Numbered from the stretch's first letter, positions 25,178 to 34,851 are shown. The stretch is 64,000 nt of DNA from Lachnospiraceae bacterium (GCA_900766815.1 CAAFWV010000040.1:1-64000); one strand, 5' to 3'. Program-made: numbers and translations. The notes: generated by a model from the letters alone, not told the origin.

Positions 25178-25713
25178 TATCTAAGACCTATGGTGATGCC
25201 CTGTTAAGTATAGCCGTGGAAGAAGATAAGCTTGATTCCTTCGATGAAGAGGTGGTTGCATTAAGGGAGGTACTGAAGGACAATCCCGATCTTGGCAGCT
25301 GCATCAACAATCCGAGAATCAGTGTAGATGATAAGCTTGATATCATAGGCAATGTATTCACGGGAAGGATTACAGACGAGCTTTTGGGGTTCTTGAAGAT
25401 TATTGTTGAGAAGAACCGGTTCGACTGCATCGATGAGATACTTGAATATTTCATTGATGAGGTTAAGAAGCTTAAGGGCATTGGAGTAGCTTATGTGACG
25501 ACACCGTCCAAGCTTAGTGATGAGCAGAAGAAGATGGTGGAAGCTAAGCTGTTAGACACTACCGATTTCAAGTCTATGGAGATGCATTATCTCATTAACG
25601 AAGAGCTTATTGGTGGTATGCAGATTCGTATCGGAGACAGAATCGTAGACAGTAGTGTACAGACAAAGATTATGAAGCTCAAGCAGGACTTACTTAAAAT
25701 CCAGCTTGGTTAG
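25165..25713 (+). CDS. atpH: ATP synthase subunit delta
   Basis: F1 subunit that joins the peripheral stalk to the alpha-beta ring (OSCP-like), 182 residues. The N-terminal helical domain (YGDALLSIAVEEDKLDSFDEEV) and the C-terminal segment INEELIGGMQIRIGDRIVDSSVQTKI are typical. It overlaps atpF by 13 bases, so the two are translationally coupled. Confidence 0.95.
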   Translation: MAKLISKTYGDALLSIAVEEDKLDSFDEEVVALREVLKDNPDLGSCINNPRISVDDKLDIIGNVFTGRITDELLGFLKIIVEKNRFDCIDEILEYFIDEVKKLKGIGVAYVTTPSKLSDEQKKMVEAKLLDTTDFKSMEMHYLINEELIGGMQIRIGDRIVDSSVQTKIMKLKQDLLKIQLG

Positions 25714-25734
25714 TAGGTAGAAAGGAACAGATCC

Positions 25735-27240
25735 ATGAATTTAAGACCAGAAGAGATAAGTTCAGTCATCAAGGATCAGATCAAGCGTTATGCCAATGAA
25801 TTAGAGGTATCTGACACAGGTACGGTTATTCAGGTGGCAGACGGTATTGCCCGTGTTCATGGCCTTGAGAAGGCTATGCAGGGTGAGCTTCTTGAGTTCC
25901 CGGGTGAGGTATTCGGAATGGTACTTAACCTCGAGGAGGACAACGTAGGTGTCGTTCTCTTAGGCAACCAGAAGAATATCAATGAGGGGGACATCGTTAA
26001 GACTACAGGACGAGTTGTTGAGGTACCTGTAGGTGATGCGATGCTTGGTCGTGTAGTAAATGCACTTGGTCAGCCTATTGATGGCAAGGGACCTATCCAG
26101 ACTGAGAAATATCGTCAGATTGAAAGAGTGGCAAGCGGTGTTATTACCCGTAAGTCGGTAGACACTCCGCTTCAGACAGGAATTAAGGCAATTGACTCCA
26201 TGGTTCCCATCGGAAGAGGTCAGAGAGAGCTTATCATCGGTGACCGTCAGACGGGAAAAACGGCTATTGCGATTGACACAATCATTAACCAGAAGGGCCA
26301 GGGCGTGAAGTGTATCTATGTTGCCATTGGTCAGAAGGCATCAACAGTTGCCAATATTGTGAAGACTCTTGAGGAGTACGGAGCAATGGCATATACAACA
26401 GTAGTTGCTTCAACTGCAAGTGAGCTTGCGCCGCTCCAGTATATTGCACCATACGCAGGCTGTGCTATCGGTGAGGAGTGGATGGAGAATGGTGAGGATG
26501 TTCTTGTTGTTTACGATGACTTGAGTAAGCATGCAACAGCATACCGTACACTCTCGCTTCTGCTTAAGCGTCCACCGGGACGTGAGGCTTATCCCGGAGA
26601 TGTATTCTATCTCCACAGCAGACTGCTTGAGAGAGCTGCAAGAATGAGTGAAGAATACGGCGGTGGTTCACTTACCGCTCTTCCCATTATTGAGACACAG
26701 GCAGGTGATGTATCTGCATATATTCCGACCAACGTAATCTCTATTACAGACGGTCAGATTTATCTTGAAACAGAGATGTTCAATTCAGGCTTCCGTCCTG
26801 CCGTTAATGCCGGTCTTTCGGTATCAAGAGTAGGTGGTGCGGCCCAGATTAAGGCTATGAAGAAGATAGCTGCTCCTATCAGAGTGGAGCTTGCTCAGTA
26901 CAGGGAGCTTGCAAGCTTTGCACAGTTTGGTTCTGAGCTTGATGCCGACACTAAGGAGAAGCTGGCACAGGGTGAGAGAATCAAGGAGATTCTCAAGCAG
27001 CCACAGTACAAGCCCATGCCGGTTCAGTATCAGGTAATAATTATCTATGTTGCTACCAACAAGTATCTGTTGGATATTGACACAGCGGATATTACCAGAT
27101 TCGAGTCTGAGCTGTTTGAATTCTTAGATACAAAGTATCCTGAGATTCCTAAGGCTATTGCAGAGGAGAAGCAGATCAGTGATGCAACCGATGAACTCCT
27201 CAAGAAAGCAATTGTTGAATTCAAGGAGCAGTTCAAGTAG
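25735..27240 (+). CDS. atpA: ATP synthase subunit alpha
   Basis: Non-catalytic nucleotide-binding subunit of F1, 501 residues. Walker A GDRQTGKTAIAID and the family signature PAVNAGLSVSRVG are present; Arg in that stretch is the arginine finger for the neighbouring beta site. GAAAGGAA is upstream. Length and motifs are normal. Confidence 0.98.
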   Translation: MNLRPEEISSVIKDQIKRYANELEVSDTGTVIQVADGIARVHGLEKAMQGELLEFPGEVFGMVLNLEEDNVGVVLLGNQKNINEGDIVKTTGRVVEVPVGDAMLGRVVNALGQPIDGKGPIQTEKYRQIERVASGVITRKSVDTPLQTGIKAIDSMVPIGRGQRELIIGDRQTGKTAIAIDTIINQKGQGVKCIYVAIGQKASTVANIVKTLEEYGAMAYTTVVASTASELAPLQYIAPYAGCAIGEEWMENGEDVLVVYDDLSKHATAYRTLSLLLKRPPGREAYPGDVFYLHSRLLERAARMSEEYGGGSLTALPIIETQAGDVSAYIPTNVISITDGQIYLETEMFNSGFRPAVNAGLSVSRVGGAAQIKAMKKIAAPIRVELAQYRELASFAQFGSELDADTKEKLAQGERIKEILKQPQYKPMPVQYQVIIIYVATNKYLLDIDTADITRFESELFEFLDTKYPEIPKAIAEEKQISDATDELLKKAIVEFKEQFK

Positions 27241-27268
27241 TGGTTTTTGAGATTGGAAGGTGATATTC

Positions 27269-28123
27269 ATGGCGTCCATGAGAGACATCAAGAGACGTAA
27301 AAGCAGTATACAGAGTACCGGACAAATCACTAAAGCCATGAAGCTGGTATCAACTGTCAAGCTACAGAGAAGCAAGCAGATAGCTGAGAACAGCAGAGAC
27401 TACTTCGATTATATGTATCGTACTGTTCAGTCGATGCTGTCTAAGGCAGGTAATATTGACCATGTATATGTGAAGGAATCTGAATGCAGGAAAAAGGCTG
27501 TTATCATGATTACAGGTAACAGAGGTCTTGCAGGCGGATACAACTCTAACGTTGTTAAGCTGATAACCAGATCCGATCTTCCCAAGGAAGACTTAATTGT
27601 CTACACTCTTGGTAAAAAGGGAAGAGAGGCCATGACAAGGTATGGCATAGAGCTTGCTGAAGATTATTCTGAGATGATAGATAATCCTGAATATATTGAT
27701 GCTCTGGGATTGTGTGATGAATTACTGAAATTGTATAAGGCAGGAGAGATCGGAGAGATTTATCTTGCATATACACATTTCAAGAATACAGTTACACATG
27801 AACCGAGATTAATGAAGCTTCTGCCGGTTGAATCCGAAGAACTTGAGAGTGATTCAGAGAACGACATTCCCATGAACTTTGAGCCTGTAGAAGAGGAAGC
27901 ATTAGATCTGATTATCCCTAAATATGTCACCAGTCTGATATATGGTGGAATGGTCGAATCCGTTGCAAGTGAGAACGGAGCGAGAATGCAGGCTATGGAT
28001 AATGCGACCAGCAATGCTGAGGAGATGATTGATAAGCTGACTCTCCTTTACAACAGAGCAAGACAGGGTTCTATTACTCAGGAGCTTACAGAGATTATTG
28101 CCGGTTCACAGGCTCAAAGCTAG
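27269..28123 (+). CDS. atpG: ATP synthase subunit gamma
   Basis: Central rotor shaft of F1, 284 residues. N-terminal helix MASMRDIKRRKSSIQSTGQITKAMKLVSTVKLQRSK and C-terminal signature ARMQAMDNATSNAEEMIDKLTLLYNRARQ(G)SITQELTEI are clear. The ATG at 27269 has GGAAGG 8 bases upstream; the in-frame GTG at 27260 overlaps that site. It is between atpA and atpD as usual. Confidence 0.97.
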   Translation: MASMRDIKRRKSSIQSTGQITKAMKLVSTVKLQRSKQIAENSRDYFDYMYRTVQSMLSKAGNIDHVYVKESECRKKAVIMITGNRGLAGGYNSNVVKLITRSDLPKEDLIVYTLGKKGREAMTRYGIELAEDYSEMIDNPEYIDALGLCDELLKLYKAGEIGEIYLAYTHFKNTVTHEPRLMKLLPVESEELESDSENDIPMNFEPVEEEALDLIIPKYVTSLIYGGMVESVASENGARMQAMDNATSNAEEMIDKLTLLYNRARQGSITQELTEIIAGSQAQS

Positions 28124-28156
28124 TGTAGGTACAGTATAAACAGAAAGGAATTAACA

Positions 28157-29548
28157 ATGGCAGATAAGCGTGTAGGAAAGATTACACAGATCATCGGTGC
28201 CGTACTTGATATCAAGTTTAATGATGGTGAGTTGCCTGAAATCAATGAGGCAATTAAGATCACCAGACAGGATGGCAAGGTGCTTGTGGTTGAGGTATCA
28301 TCCCACCTTGGTGATGACACAGTAAGATGTATTGCCATGGGTCCTACAGATGGACTTGTAAGGGGAATGGAAGCAGTTGCCACCGGTGCACCTATTTCAG
28401 TTCCCGTTGGTGAGAAGACATTGGGCAGAATGTTCAATGTACTTGGTGAGCCTATAGATAATATTGAGGCTCCGGATGTTGAAGAATATGCTCCCATCCA
28501 CAGACCTGCTCCGGAGTTCGTTGAGCAGGCAACAGAGGCAGAGATTCTTGAGACAGGAATTAAGGTCGTAGACCTTCTCTGTCCTTATCAGAAGGGTGGT
28601 AAGATCGGTCTGTTCGGCGGTGCCGGCGTAGGTAAGACCGTACTTATTCAGGAGCTTATCAGAAATATTGCTACTGAGCATGGTGGATATTCGGTATTCA
28701 CAGGTGTAGGTGAGCGTACAAGAGAAGGAAATGACTTATATTATGAGATGAAGGAATCCGGAGTTATCGATAAGACAACAATGGTATTCGGACAGATGAA
28801 TGAGCCGCCGGGAGCCCGTATGCGTGTAGGTCTTACAGGACTTACAATGGCAGAGTACTTCCGTGACAAGGCAGGCAAGGACGTACTTCTCTTCATCGAT
28901 AACATTTTCAGGTTTACACAGGCAGGTTCGGAGGTTTCAGCACTTCTTGGACGTGTTCCTTCAGCGGTAGGTTACCAGCCTACACTTCAGACAGAGATGG
29001 GTGCTCTGCAGGAGAGAATTACTTCTACCAAGAATGGTTCCATCACATCGGTTCAGGCTGTATACGTTCCGGCCGATGATCTTACAGACCCCGCTCCGGC
29101 TACAACCTTCGCACATCTTGATGCAACGACGGTTCTTAGCCGTTCAATTGTAGAGCTTGGTATTTATCCTGCGGTTGATCCGCTTGAGTCTACTTCAAGA
29201 ATCCTTGATCCGAGAATTGTGGGTGAGGAGCATTATAAGGTTGCCAGAGGCGTACAGGAGATTCTCCAGAAGTATAAGGAACTCCAGGATATTATTGCTA
29301 TTCTTGGTATGGACGAGCTTGGTGAAGATGATAAGCTTGTAGTATCCAGAGCACGTAAGATTCAGAGATTCTTATCACAGCCTTTCTTCGTTGCCGGACA
29401 GTTCACCGGTCTTGAAGGAAAGTATGTACCTGTATCTGAGACTATCAGAGGCTTTAAGGAGATTCTTGAAGGAAAGCATGATGATATTCCTGAGAGCTAC
29501 TTCCTCAATGCGGGTAGCATAGATGATGTTGTGGCAAGAGTAAAATAG
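28157..29548 (+). CDS. atpD: ATP synthase subunit beta
   Basis: Catalytic subunit of F1, 463 residues. Walker A GGAGVGKTVLIQE, catalytic Glu in GERTREGND, Walker B LLFIDNIFRFTQAGSEVSALLGR, and PAVDPLESTSR are all present. AGAAAGGAA lies before the ATG. Length is normal. Confidence 0.98.
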   Translation: MADKRVGKITQIIGAVLDIKFNDGELPEINEAIKITRQDGKVLVVEVSSHLGDDTVRCIAMGPTDGLVRGMEAVATGAPISVPVGEKTLGRMFNVLGEPIDNIEAPDVEEYAPIHRPAPEFVEQATEAEILETGIKVVDLLCPYQKGGKIGLFGGAGVGKTVLIQELIRNIATEHGGYSVFTGVGERTREGNDLYYEMKESGVIDKTTMVFGQMNEPPGARMRVGLTGLTMAEYFRDKAGKDVLLFIDNIFRFTQAGSEVSALLGRVPSAVGYQPTLQTEMGALQERITSTKNGSITSVQAVYVPADDLTDPAPATTFAHLDATTVLSRSIVELGIYPAVDPLESTSRILDPRIVGEEHYKVARGVQEILQKYKELQDIIAILGMDELGEDDKLVVSRARKIQRFLSQPFFVAGQFTGLEGKYVPVSETIRGFKEILEGKHDDIPESYFLNAGSIDDVVARVK

Positions 29549-29564
29549 CCATTGGAGATAAGTT

Positions 29565-29963
29565 ATGGCAGATAATACTTTTACAATAAAAATTATCACA
29601 CCTAACAGGGTATTCTACACAGGCGAAGCCACAATGGTTGAGTTTAATACCACAGAAGGTGAAATAGGTATATACAGGAATCATATTCCGCTTACAGTTA
29701 TTGTTAAGCCGGGTATCCTCAGGATTACGGGTGAAGACAATAAGGAGGCGGCGCTTCACGCAGGCTTTGCAGAGATATTGCCTGATTCGGTGACAATCCT
29801 TGCAGAGATTATCGAATGGCCTGAAGAGATTGATGAAGCAAGAGCAGAGAGGGCTCTGCACAGAGCAGAAGACAGATTGGCACACAAAGCTGACAACCTG
29901 GATGTGTTCAGGGCTGAAGCTGCTTTACAGAGAGCAATGGCTCGAATTAATGTATTGAAATAG
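29565..29963 (+). CDS. atpC: ATP synthase subunit epsilon
   Basis: Rotor subunit with an N-terminal beta sandwich (TIKIITPNRVFYTGEATMVEFNTTEGEIGIYRNHIPLT) and a C-terminal two-helix part (EEIDEARAERALHRAEDRLAHKADNLDVFRAEAALQRAMARINV), which in relatives can extend to inhibit hydrolysis; 132 residues. Last gene of the operon, followed by a terminator. Confidence 0.96.
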   Translation: MADNTFTIKIITPNRVFYTGEATMVEFNTTEGEIGIYRNHIPLTVIVKPGILRITGEDNKEAALHAGFAEILPDSVTILAEIIEWPEEIDEARAERALHRAEDRLAHKADNLDVFRAEAALQRAMARINVLK

Positions 29964-29969
29964 TATGAC

Positions 29970-30010
29970 ACAGACCATGTACCGAATTGTGGCACATGGT
30001 CTGTATTTTT
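29970..30010 (+). terminator. Intrinsic terminator of the ATP synthase operon
   Basis: Perfect 11-bp stem ACAGACCATGT/ACATGGTCTGT (29970-29980 with 29994-30004), 13-base loop, then ATTTTT. Confidence 0.93.
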
Positions 30011-30020
30011 AATTTGTTGA

Positions 30021-32561
30021 ATGAAGAAGCTGATAATAAGATGGACGGTATTGGTGATTGTATTTGTTGCTTCACTAATTACCTTTTCTGTTTATTTAAA
30101 TAAAGGCAACACAGATATGACACTGGATATGAGTGAGCCAAGTCTGCCTGTTGCATATATAGATCTTGGTGGCAGAAATGTCAATGAGATGCATGGATAT
30201 CTCAGCAGAATGGATGCCAGTACAATAAGAGATTCCATCACTCCTGTTGGCACGGACAGAATGGTACAGTTTGTCATAGATAAATATGATGAAGGTATCA
30301 GTTCTCTTAGACTTGAGATAAGAAGTAATGACGGTAACAGACTGATAGAGGATACCAAAATTATCAATTACAGTGATTATCAGGATAATGTCAAGGCCGC
30401 AGTACAGCTTAAGGATCTGATTGAAGAGAATAAGGAGTATAACCTTGTTCTTATTGCGACTCTTAGTGATGGAAGAGAAGTTTACTATTATACAAGAGTG
30501 GTCATGTTTGACGATTCTGATGTGAGCAATAAGATAGATTTCGTCCTGGACTTCAGTAATAAGACCTTTAGTAAGGATAACAACAGGGAATTTGCTACAT
30601 ATATGGAGCCCAATTCCGATGGTGATAATAACAATCTGGGAAGGGTGGATATCCACAGCTCGATTAATCAGCTTACCTGGGGCGACATCAGTCCCAGAAG
30701 ACTGACAGAACCTGTTGTAACAATTGAAGAGATAGGTGATACACAGGGTTCCTTTGAGCTTAAATATCTGGTTACATCAACAGACAGTGATCATGTGGTA
30801 CATAATTATAAAGTTAGAGAGTATTACAGAATCAGGGTTACCGGTATGAGAACCTATCTGTTGTCATACAGCAGAACAATGGATGAAATCTATGTCATGG
30901 AGAAGGAATCCATTAACGATGCTGTTATAGATTTCGGAATCAAGAGTAAGGATGTGGAGTTTGGCGAAAGCGAGGATGGAACAATTCTTACTTTCGAAGA
31001 TGATGGCAGACTCTATTCAATTAACCTTAATGAGAACAAGCTGATACGTCTCTTTGCTTTGTATGATAATGCCCGGGATGACCGCAGAAGCGTTGATTCT
31101 TCCTGCAATACTCAGGTGCTCAGCATAGAGGAGAATGGCAATATATCGTTTATTTCCTATGGCTACTTCCCCAGAGGCATTCATGAGGGTATGGTTGGAG
31201 TTGTCCTATATTATTACAACAGTGTGCTTAACACGGTTGAGGAGCAGGCCTTTGTACCATATGACGGTTCGGAGAATATTCTGCGCTGTGATATAGAGAA
31301 GCTGAACCACTTAAGCGGAAACGGCGATTTGTTTATCTTCATGGATGGAATAGTATATAAGGTTTCGCCTACGCTTGGAAGCATTGAGAGTATTACGGAT
31401 CATATTAACGAGGATACCTTCTATGTATCTGACAGTGGCAGGCTCATCTGCTGGCAGGAGAAGAACGATGATGATGATACTGTGGATCTAAATGTAATGA
31501 ATCTTGCCAGGGGAAATACGAGGACTGTAAAGAAGATGAGTAACCAGTATATCAAACCTCTCGGATTCATGAATGAGGATCTAATTTACGGCATCTGTGA
31601 TAAGAATGATATTATCAGAGACAGACTGGGAGATACTATCTATCTTCTAAATACAGTATACATTGTTGATGAGCAGCAGGAGGTATTGAAGCAGTATTCG
31701 GCAGACGGATTGTATGTAACCGACGGAAGTATCAATGATAATCAGATTACACTTAACAGAGTGTCATTTGACAGAGAAACCGGTACGATTACTCCGATGG
31801 AGGATGATCAGATTACCAACAACAGTGAACAGAATCAGGGTAAGAATAAGATTGAAACCGTTAATTTGGACAGCTATCAGAAGATTGCCAGACTCAGTAT
31901 GTATAAGAGCGTTGACAGCAAGACTCTGAAACTTCTGACACCAAGAGAGGTTATCTTTGAAGGCGGCAGAACCTTTGCACTTAAGTCTGTTGAGAAGGAA
32001 GACAGATTCATAGTATACGGCGACGGTGAGATTGCAGGAATCTATGATACACCGGCATCTGCAGTTACGTATGCCTACGATATCAGGGGAACCGTTACGG
32101 ATAATATCGGCAATGAATTATATAAGCGTGGTGAGACAGTGGCAAGGAACCAGATTATGGCTATAAGTGAGCAGTCTGTCACTGAGACGAAGGATTCACT
32201 GGCTGTCTGCCTTGATACCATGCTCAAACTAAACGGTATATCACGTAATTCGGAGATGATGCTGTCTAAGGGTGAAACAGTATATGAGATTCTAAGTAAG
32301 AATCTGAAGAATGCATATATCTTAGACCTGTCAGGCTGTACAATGGATATGATGCTATATTATGTTAACTTGGACATTCCTGTCCTGGCCTACATGAGAA
32401 ACAATACAGCAATGCTGATCATCGGCTTTAATGAGCAGAACATAGTTCTCTTTGACCCGACCGAGGGTACCATTTACAAGATGGGCAAGAACGACGCCCG
32501 CACCATGTTCGAGGAGAACGGCAACCACTTCATGACCTACAAATTCAAGGATGAGGGTTGA
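30021..32561 (+). CDS. Large membrane-anchored surface protein with degenerate C39-like C-terminus
   Basis: Protein of 846 residues that I do not recognise as a whole. One N-terminal membrane segment (about 7-25, positive-inside) suggests anchoring with the rest outside. Residues about 40-170 look like a beta-rich Ig-type region; about 280-620 has repeated short beta motifs (LYSINLNENKLIRLFAL, GIVYKVSPTLGSIESI, LICWQEKN) like a WD/propeller protein; about 715-846 resembles a C39-type cysteine peptidase fold: Cys730 in SLAVCLDTMLKLNG, and MLIIGFNEQNIVLFDPTEG near 794-812. The usual His before the hydrophobic strand is missing, so it is probably not an active peptidase. No Shine-Dalgarno sequence precedes the ATG, which comes 10 bases after the atp terminator. 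A look-alike lipoprotein function (wall assembly, peptide binding) is open. Confidence 0.7.
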   Translation: MKKLIIRWTVLVIVFVASLITFSVYLNKGNTDMTLDMSEPSLPVAYIDLGGRNVNEMHGYLSRMDASTIRDSITPVGTDRMVQFVIDKYDEGISSLRLEIRSNDGNRLIEDTKIINYSDYQDNVKAAVQLKDLIEENKEYNLVLIATLSDGREVYYYTRVVMFDDSDVSNKIDFVLDFSNKTFSKDNNREFATYMEPNSDGDNNNLGRVDIHSSINQLTWGDISPRRLTEPVVTIEEIGDTQGSFELKYLVTSTDSDHVVHNYKVREYYRIRVTGMRTYLLSYSRTMDEIYVMEKESINDAVIDFGIKSKDVEFGESEDGTILTFEDDGRLYSINLNENKLIRLFALYDNARDDRRSVDSSCNTQVLSIEENGNISFISYGYFPRGIHEGMVGVVLYYYNSVLNTVEEQAFVPYDGSENILRCDIEKLNHLSGNGDLFIFMDGIVYKVSPTLGSIESITDHINEDTFYVSDSGRLICWQEKNDDDDTVDLNVMNLARGNTRTVKKMSNQYIKPLGFMNEDLIYGICDKNDIIRDRLGDTIYLLNTVYIVDEQQEVLKQYSADGLYVTDGSINDNQITLNRVSFDRETGTITPMEDDQITNNSEQNQGKNKIETVNLDSYQKIARLSMYKSVDSKTLKLLTPREVIFEGGRTFALKSVEKEDRFIVYGDGEIAGIYDTPASAVTYAYDIRGTVTDNIGNELYKRGETVARNQIMAISEQSVTETKDSLAVCLDTMLKLNGISRNSEMMLSKGETVYEILSKNLKNAYILDLSGCTMDMMLYYVNLDIPVLAYMRNNTAMLIIGFNEQNIVLFDPTEGTIYKMGKNDARTMFEENGNHFMTYKFKDEG

Positions 32562-32578
32562 AAATATATTTGATATAC

Positions 32579-32614
32579 AAAAAATCGGGATTGGAGGCTT
32601 CTCCAATCCCGATT
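32579..32614 (-). terminator. Intrinsic terminator of the prs gene
   Basis: Perfect 14-bp stem AATCGGGATTGGAG/CTCCAATCCCGATT (32583-32596 with 32601-32614), 4-base loop. On the minus strand it is followed by a T run (32584-32579), so it ends prs; on the plus strand the T tract is poor, but it may also stop the surface protein transcript. Confidence 0.92.
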
Positions 32615-32650
32615 AATTTATGGTTCAATATTCATATTTACATCAAAATA

Positions 32651-33832
32651 TCAGTGTTCTGAGTTATATTTTGCCACGATGCTCTGGATACGCTCGTTAG
32701 GATTGAGCAGATCGCTAATTGAAGAATCGTGGTTGAGTGTGTCGATGATATATGCAATGTATTTGCTCATGTCACAGCTTATATACCATTCTCTGTCGAG
32801 AAGCTCCTGAGGCTGATAGATAAGGTTGGTTGTGAGAACCTTGGTAATCAGACATTGGTCATAGGCCTCATCAAACTTAGCTAAGCCGTTGGTGAAGAGA
32901 CCAAAGGTTGAGAATACGAAGATTCTGCCTGCCTTACGCTTCTTGAGCTCGGTTGCAACCTCGAGCATGCTGTCGCCTGAAGAAATCATGTCATCTATAA
33001 TGATCATGTCCTTGCCTTCCACACTGGAACCAAGGAATTCGTGAGCTACGATGGGATTACGTCCGTTAACGATCTTGGTATAATCACGTCTCTTGTAGAA
33101 CATACCCATGTCAAGTCCAAGAACATTGGCAATATAGATTGCTCTGCTCATTCCGCCCTCATCCGGGCTTATAACCATCATATGCTCGGAATCGAGCTTA
33201 AGGTCATTAACATTACGAAGCAGACCTTTTATGAACTGATATGCAGGCTGCACTGTCTCAAAGCCGTTAAGCGGAATTGCATTCTGTACACGAGGGTCGT
33301 GAGCATCGAAGGTAATAATATTGTCGACACCCATATGGATTAACTCCTGAAGTGCTATGGCGCAATCAAGAGATTCCCTTGCTGTTCTCTTATGCTGCCT
33401 GCTTTCGTATAAGAAAGGCATAATAACGGTAATTCTTCTGGCCTTTCCTCCAACTGCAGCAATGACACGCTTAAGATCCTGATAATGGTCGTCGGGAGAC
33501 ATATGATTCTCATGTCCGGCCATTGAATAGGTAAGTGAGTAGTTGCAGACATCTACAAGAATAAAGAGGTCTGTACCTCTGACAGATTCCTTGATCTCTC
33601 CCTTGCCCTCACCGGAACCGAATCTCGGAAGACGGGCATCAAGTATATATGAATCTCTCTGATAGCCCGCAAAAGCTAAACTGTTCTTGTGTTCGTTCTC
33701 CCTCTCTGTACGCCACTTAACAAGATATGAATCAACCTTCTCTCCCAGAGACTTGCAACTGCTAAGGGGGATGATTCTAAGCGACCCAACGGGGATAGAT
33801 TCCAGATTGCGCTTCTCCTCACGCTTCTCCAT
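32651..33832 (-). CDS. prs: Ribose-phosphate pyrophosphokinase, long divergent form
   Basis: Makes PRPP from ribose 5-phosphate and ATP; 393 residues against about 315 for classical Prs. The N-terminal 70 residues are an extension, followed by DLFILVDVCNYSLTYSMAG..., the substrate loops (MPFLYESRQHKR, FDAHDPRVQNAI), the flexible MFYKRRDY loop and the PRPP motif DMIIIDDMISSGDSM. The classical motif is VDDIIDTAGT; here SSGDS replaces DTAGT. This long type is common in Lachnospiraceae. A GAGGAG site lies before the ATG at 33832. It follows the dnaD-dnaC pair on the same strand but 72 bases on, so it may have its own promoter. It supplies PRPP for Upp and pyrimidine synthesis. Confidence 0.88.
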   Translation of the reverse strand: MEKREEKRNLESIPVGSLRIIPLSSCKSLGEKVDSYLVKWRTERENEHKNSLAFAGYQRDSYILDARLPRFGSGEGKGEIKESVRGTDLFILVDVCNYSLTYSMAGHENHMSPDDHYQDLKRVIAAVGGKARRITVIMPFLYESRQHKRTARESLDCAIALQELIHMGVDNIITFDAHDPRVQNAIPLNGFETVQPAYQFIKGLLRNVNDLKLDSEHMMVISPDEGGMSRAIYIANVLGLDMGMFYKRRDYTKIVNGRNPIVAHEFLGSSVEGKDMIIIDDMISSGDSMLEVATELKKRKAGRIFVFSTFGLFTNGLAKFDEAYDQCLITKVLTTNLIYQPQELLDREWYISCDMSKYIAYIIDTLNHDSSISDLLNPNERIQSIVAKYNSEH

Positions 33833-33904
33833 TTGAACTCCTCACTTTCATATATGAATACAGGCGCTTGTTATACGCCACATGCCACATAAATACGGCA
33901 TTAT

Positions 33905-34843
33905 TTACAGCTTTCTGATATCCGGACCCGTCATATGGCAGAACTTGAAGTTGCCGACAAGTCTCGAGAAGATTCTGTCAGAATAGTTGTCCCTAAGTGC
34001 CTCCAAACCGAAATTGGTCGAGATAACAATGGGTTTCTTCCTAAGCAATCTCTCATTGAGCAGGGTAAACAGTGATGAAATAACAAAGCTGTTGGTCATC
34101 TCAGTACCCAGATCATCAATTATTAGAAGATCGCAATTATATATATCCTCGAGAATATCCTTTTTCTTGCCAAAGGTTCCCTCAGACATGTTGTCGAACA
34201 GGCTGGTCGCACTGAAATATATAACCGAATGTCCGCTGTTCAGCAGACTGCCCGCTATACATGAAGATAAATGTGACTTGCCGCTACCCACTGTACCATA
34301 AAACAACAGATTTTGGTAGTCGTTATCGAAGTTTTTCGTAAAATTAACAGCTTTTTCTTTGGAATTAAGGAAGTTATCCAGATCCTCTCCCGAATAATAC
34401 TCAGGAGATGCGTCATCAAAGCTGAGATTCATAGCCTGACGGTTTATTCCCGAATTGTCATACAGAAGCTCGATTTCTCTTCTCTTAAGACAATGACATT
34501 TCTCATTATTTATATATCCGGTATCCTTACAGTCCGGACAGGTAAACCTCGGAAGACAATAATCCTCACTATATCCGGCATTGACAAGAAGGATCTGCTT
34601 CCGGAGCTTAAGGTCCTCTATCATCTGCTTTAAGTCGGATAAGGAATTGTCGGGTGTAGTCTTATTAATGACACTTTTGGTGTGCTCTATTGAAAGAGAA
34701 GCAATGGCATCAGATAATTCCTTATAGCCGTCAACCCTTTCATACACCAAATGAAGACGTCTGTCGGCATCAAGGATAGCCTCACGACGTCTGTCATCAT
34801 ATTCTCGCATTATTGTATTCATCTGGGAATTGGTTAGTGCCAT
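33905..34843 (-). CDS. dnaC: DnaC/DnaI-like helicase loader ATPase
   Basis: AAA+ ATPase of the DnaC/DnaI group (often annotated IstB-like), 312 residues, thought to load the DnaB replicative helicase. N-terminal helical part (1-95), then a four-Cys zinc-type module (CPDCKDTGYINNEKCHC, about 102-118), then the ATPase: Walker A GTVGSGKSHLSS (about 182), Walker B LLIIDDLGTE (about 235), sensor ISTNFGLEAL and an arginine-finger stretch DRIFSRL. This is the DnaI-like form with N-terminal zinc domain as in B. subtilis. It follows dnaD with a gap of 8 bases, an operon with a shared role in replication start. It is not accompanied by a transposase, so the IS21 IstB meaning does not apply. Confidence 0.88.
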   Translation of the reverse strand: MALTNSQMNTIMREYDDRRREAILDADRRLHLVYERVDGYKELSDAIASLSIEHTKSVINKTTPDNSLSDLKQMIEDLKLRKQILLVNAGYSEDYCLPRFTCPDCKDTGYINNEKCHCLKRREIELLYDNSGINRQAMNLSFDDASPEYYSGEDLDNFLNSKEKAVNFTKNFDNDYQNLLFYGTVGSGKSHLSSCIAGSLLNSGHSVIYFSATSLFDNMSEGTFGKKKDILEDIYNCDLLIIDDLGTEMTNSFVISSLFTLLNERLLRKKPIVISTNFGLEALRDNYSDRIFSRLVGNFKFCHMTGPDIRKL

Positions 34844-34851
34844 TTATTCTC

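Noticed and set aside
33905..34843. IstB transposition helper
   Set aside because: No transposase or inverted repeats nearby, and it pairs with dnaD; the zinc-type N-terminus fits a helicase loader.
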